Source: JBBARC01 sp040400005
GTDB lineage: Bacteria > Pseudomonadota > Alphaproteobacteria > Acetobacterales > Acetobacteraceae
Length of the DNA: 64,000 bases
Assembly (NCBI GenBank): GCA_040400005.1
Contig: JBBARC010000001.1
Coordinates: 124,001 to 188,000 of the forward strand
Direction: 5' to 3'
Both the position numbers and the translations under genes were made by a program. The notes beneath the pieces were generated by a model. That model did not search any database. It saw nothing but the letters and a program-made list of their open reading frames with translations, and had not been told where the DNA came from. This document shows positions 62,405-64,000 of this stretch, one piece after another; position 1 is the first letter of the stretch; every line of letters begins with the position of its first letter.

Positions 62405-64000
62405 TTACTCGGCCGCTTCGGCAGCAACATCAACCTGCCCAATATTACCTTCTGCAACGCGTGCAACCATTTCTTCGATGAACACGTGCATCTCGGAGAT
62501 CATGCTTTTGATCCGCACCTGGTAGTAATTATAGCCAAACAAGGCCGGGATCGCGACGAACAAGCCGGTCACCGTGGCAAGCAACGCGGCCGCAATACCT
62601 GGCGCAATCGCGTTCACGTTCACGTCGCCCGCCGCCGCAATGGCGGCAAAGGTGATCATCACACCCACCACCGTGCCCAGCAGCCCAATAAACGGCCCGC
62701 CGGCGATGCAGATGGTGAGCAACACCATACGGTTGTTCAGCTTTTCCGCCTCACCCACCATGGTTGCTTCCATGGCGGCGCGAATGGCGGCAATCGATTG
62801 TGGCGCCAAAGTGCCATCGGCCAAGGTGCGCCCGCCATGCAAACGGTCATGCAGTTCGCGCACACCGGTATCATAGATACGGAACAAACCTGATGGCGCC
62901 ATGGCGCGGGCTTTTTCCTTGGGCATTGGCGGCAGCAGATCGCGGTGATTTTTCTTGGCAACCGCGCGGTAGGTTTCGCGAAACAAGCGGTTGGCCCGGG
63001 TTGCCGCACCAACGGTTAGGCCACGGCCAACCATCACGAACCACGACATCACCGCCATAATCAACAACACGCCGATCACTACCCAGGCGTCGATGGTCAC
63101 CGATCGCACAATGATGCCGATAAAGCCGGATCCCAGGCTGCTATTTTGCTCGGCGGTCTCAAAGCTCAACAAATTAGCCTGCGCGCCTTGGGTGCGATAG
63201 GCGACCGCTATGGCGCCGGGCTGGCGCACCACTTTACTCAGCTGAACTTCGTCAATTTCGCCCTGAAAATTCGCAGGAACAGCCACTGGCGCGAGCACCG
63301 CTGCCGCCGGGGCCGTAGGCTTCGCCGCAGCAGTTGCATCCGGTGTCGGAACGGCCGCTGCAACGACCGGCGTTGCACCACCCAATAGCGGCGCTCCGGC
63401 AATCGCCGGCAGGCTGCCTGGCTGTTCGCCCACCTTCGCACCATCAACAAAAAGAGCGATTTTGTCGGCAGCAGCCGTCACTGTCACCAAATGCCAGCTA
63501 TCCACGGCAAGCGGAGCCTGGCTTTTCACCGTAATTGGCGCAGCCCCCCCACTAACCGTGACATAGGGCACGCCAGCATCAACACCCACCAGCAAGTCAG
63601 CCGAACCGCCCGCATCACGCTGATCATAAATCGCGGCACTTTGGGTGGCCGGGGTGGGCTTGACCCAAACCTGAAAGGTCAACGGCTGACCAGCCGCAAT
63701 ATTCAACGGCAAAGCGGGTGCCAGTTTAACCGGCACCGTGCCATCGAATTTTGCGCCAAATCCCAGAATACTATCGGGATCACGCTTCGCGGGTGTCAGC
63801 GCGTTATTGGCAAAACCGGTCGAATCCTTCGCCAAACCATTTTCTTCGGCAAAGTGCCATACCAGTATCTGGTCAGGATCGTAGGTGCCTTTGGCATCTG
63901 AAACGTCGGATGCTTTGTCGTTACCCCAATACATATAGACACTGGTCACCGTGCCCGGCGCCAAATCGGGCACATCGACCCAAATCAGCGCTACCTGGTC
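62405..64000 (-). CDS. DUF2341/LamG-ExbB fusion protein (5' end beyond the window)
   Basis: The frame is open to the right edge; a GTG at 63973 lies inside it (DQVALIWVDVPDLAPG runs through), so the gene is 5'-truncated by the window. The visible N-terminal 260 residues look exported: a DUF2341-like end (TSVYMYWGN) and a LamG/concanavalin-like sandwich (VWVKPTPATQSAAIYDQRDA, LVTVTAAADKIALFVDGAKVG), then an Ala/Pro-rich linker. A helix (AWVVIGVLLIMAVMSWFVMV) and the MotA/TolQ/ExbB channel domain follow with NNRMVLLTICIAGGPFIGLL and TVVGVMITFAAIAAAGDVNV. It couples proton flow to TonB while carrying a periplasmic binding-type domain. Confidence 0.88.
   Translation of the reverse strand, partial: DQVALIWVDVPDLAPGTVTSVYMYWGNDKASDVSDAKGTYDPDQILVWHFAEENGLAKDSTGFANNALTPAKRDPDSILGFGAKFDGTVPVKLAPALPLNIAAGQPLTFQVWVKPTPATQSAAIYDQRDAGGSADLLVGVDAGVPYVTVSGGAAPITVKSQAPLAVDSWHLVTVTAAADKIALFVDGAKVGEQPGSLPAIAGAPLLGGATPVVAAAVPTPDATAAAKPTAPAAAVLAPVAVPANFQGEIDEVQLSKVVRQPGAIAVAYRTQGAQANLLSFETAEQNSSLGSGFIGIIVRSVTIDAWVVIGVLLIMAVMSWFVMVGRGLTVGAATRANRLFRETYRAVAKKNHRDLLPPMPKEKARAMAPSGLFRIYDTGVRELHDRLHGGRTLADGTLAPQSIAAIRAAMEATMVGEAEKLNNRMVLLTICIAGGPFIGLLGTVVGVMITFAAIAAAGDVNVNAIAPGIAAALLATVTGLFVAIPALFGYNYYQVRIKSMISEMHVFIEEMVARVAEGNIGQVDVAAEAAE

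Noticed and set aside
1..64000. tRNA genes, CRISPR arrays, insertion sequences or phage genes
   Set aside because: I looked in the intergenic gaps and found no cloverleaf-like or repeat-spacer pattern and no transposase or integrase motif; a program scan would be needed to exclude weak cases.

Overview
The window looks like chromosomal DNA of an alphaproteobacterium, most likely of the Rhodospirillales/Acetobacteraceae type. The evidence is a GapR (DUF2312) gene, a DUF1244 gene, a COQ9-family gene beside def and rpsU, the order amiC-mrcA-prfB divergent from rne, three-gene proton-translocating transhydrogenase, and an acetan/xanthan-like polysaccharide locus. No tRNA, rRNA, CRISPR array, insertion sequence or phage gene was recognised. 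The genus cannot be named from the sequence alone.

Region 1 (1-23992, all minus strand) is one long block of translation and transcription genes. In transcription order it reads rplK-rplA-rplJ-rplL-rpoB-rpoC, then rpsL-rpsG-tuf, then the S10 and spc operons from rpsJ to secY, which is cut by the left edge. Two good sigma70-type promoters are visible, one before rplK and one before rpsL, and rpoC ends at a hairpin. fusA is missing between rpsG and tuf, and secE-nusG is missing before rplK.

Region 2 (24225-36869) is housekeeping: a YVTN-type beta-propeller, COQ9-family protein, peptide deformylase, divergent rpsU, pntAA-pntAB-pntB, an ABC1/UbiB-type kinase, oligoendopeptidase F, GapR, DUF1244, then glycerate 2-kinase and pyruvate kinase on the plus strand. 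An isolated Rieske protein gene follows (36939-37589).

Region 3 (37696-48465) is an exopolysaccharide locus, lower in GC than its surroundings in its central part. It has a GMC oxidoreductase, a GT4 glycosyltransferase, an NAD-dependent epimerase, a Wzz/GumC-type co-polymerase, a fused GT4-GT26 double glycosyltransferase, a Wzy/VpsF-like polymerase, a small protein that looks like a BY-kinase whose Walker A motif has decayed, and a priming sugar-phosphate transferase. The priming gene appears to be read from a leaderless promoter embedded in a perfect 20-bp palindrome. Together these could assemble a repeat unit on undecaprenyl phosphate, polymerise it and control chain length.

Region 4 (48689-57495) holds a class II aldolase, prfB with its programmed +1 frameshift, penicillin-binding protein 1A, an N-acetylmuramoyl-L-alanine amidase and RNase E.

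Region 5 (57580-64000) is a tight seven-gene envelope operon read leftward from beyond the right edge: a DUF2341/LamG-ExbB fusion, ExbD, TonB, a putative porin, a periplasmic coiled-coil protein, a PpiC-type prolyl isomerase and a small secreted protein. It joins a TonB energising machine to a porin-like barrel and its likely assembly helpers, and is the best candidate for an undescribed system here.
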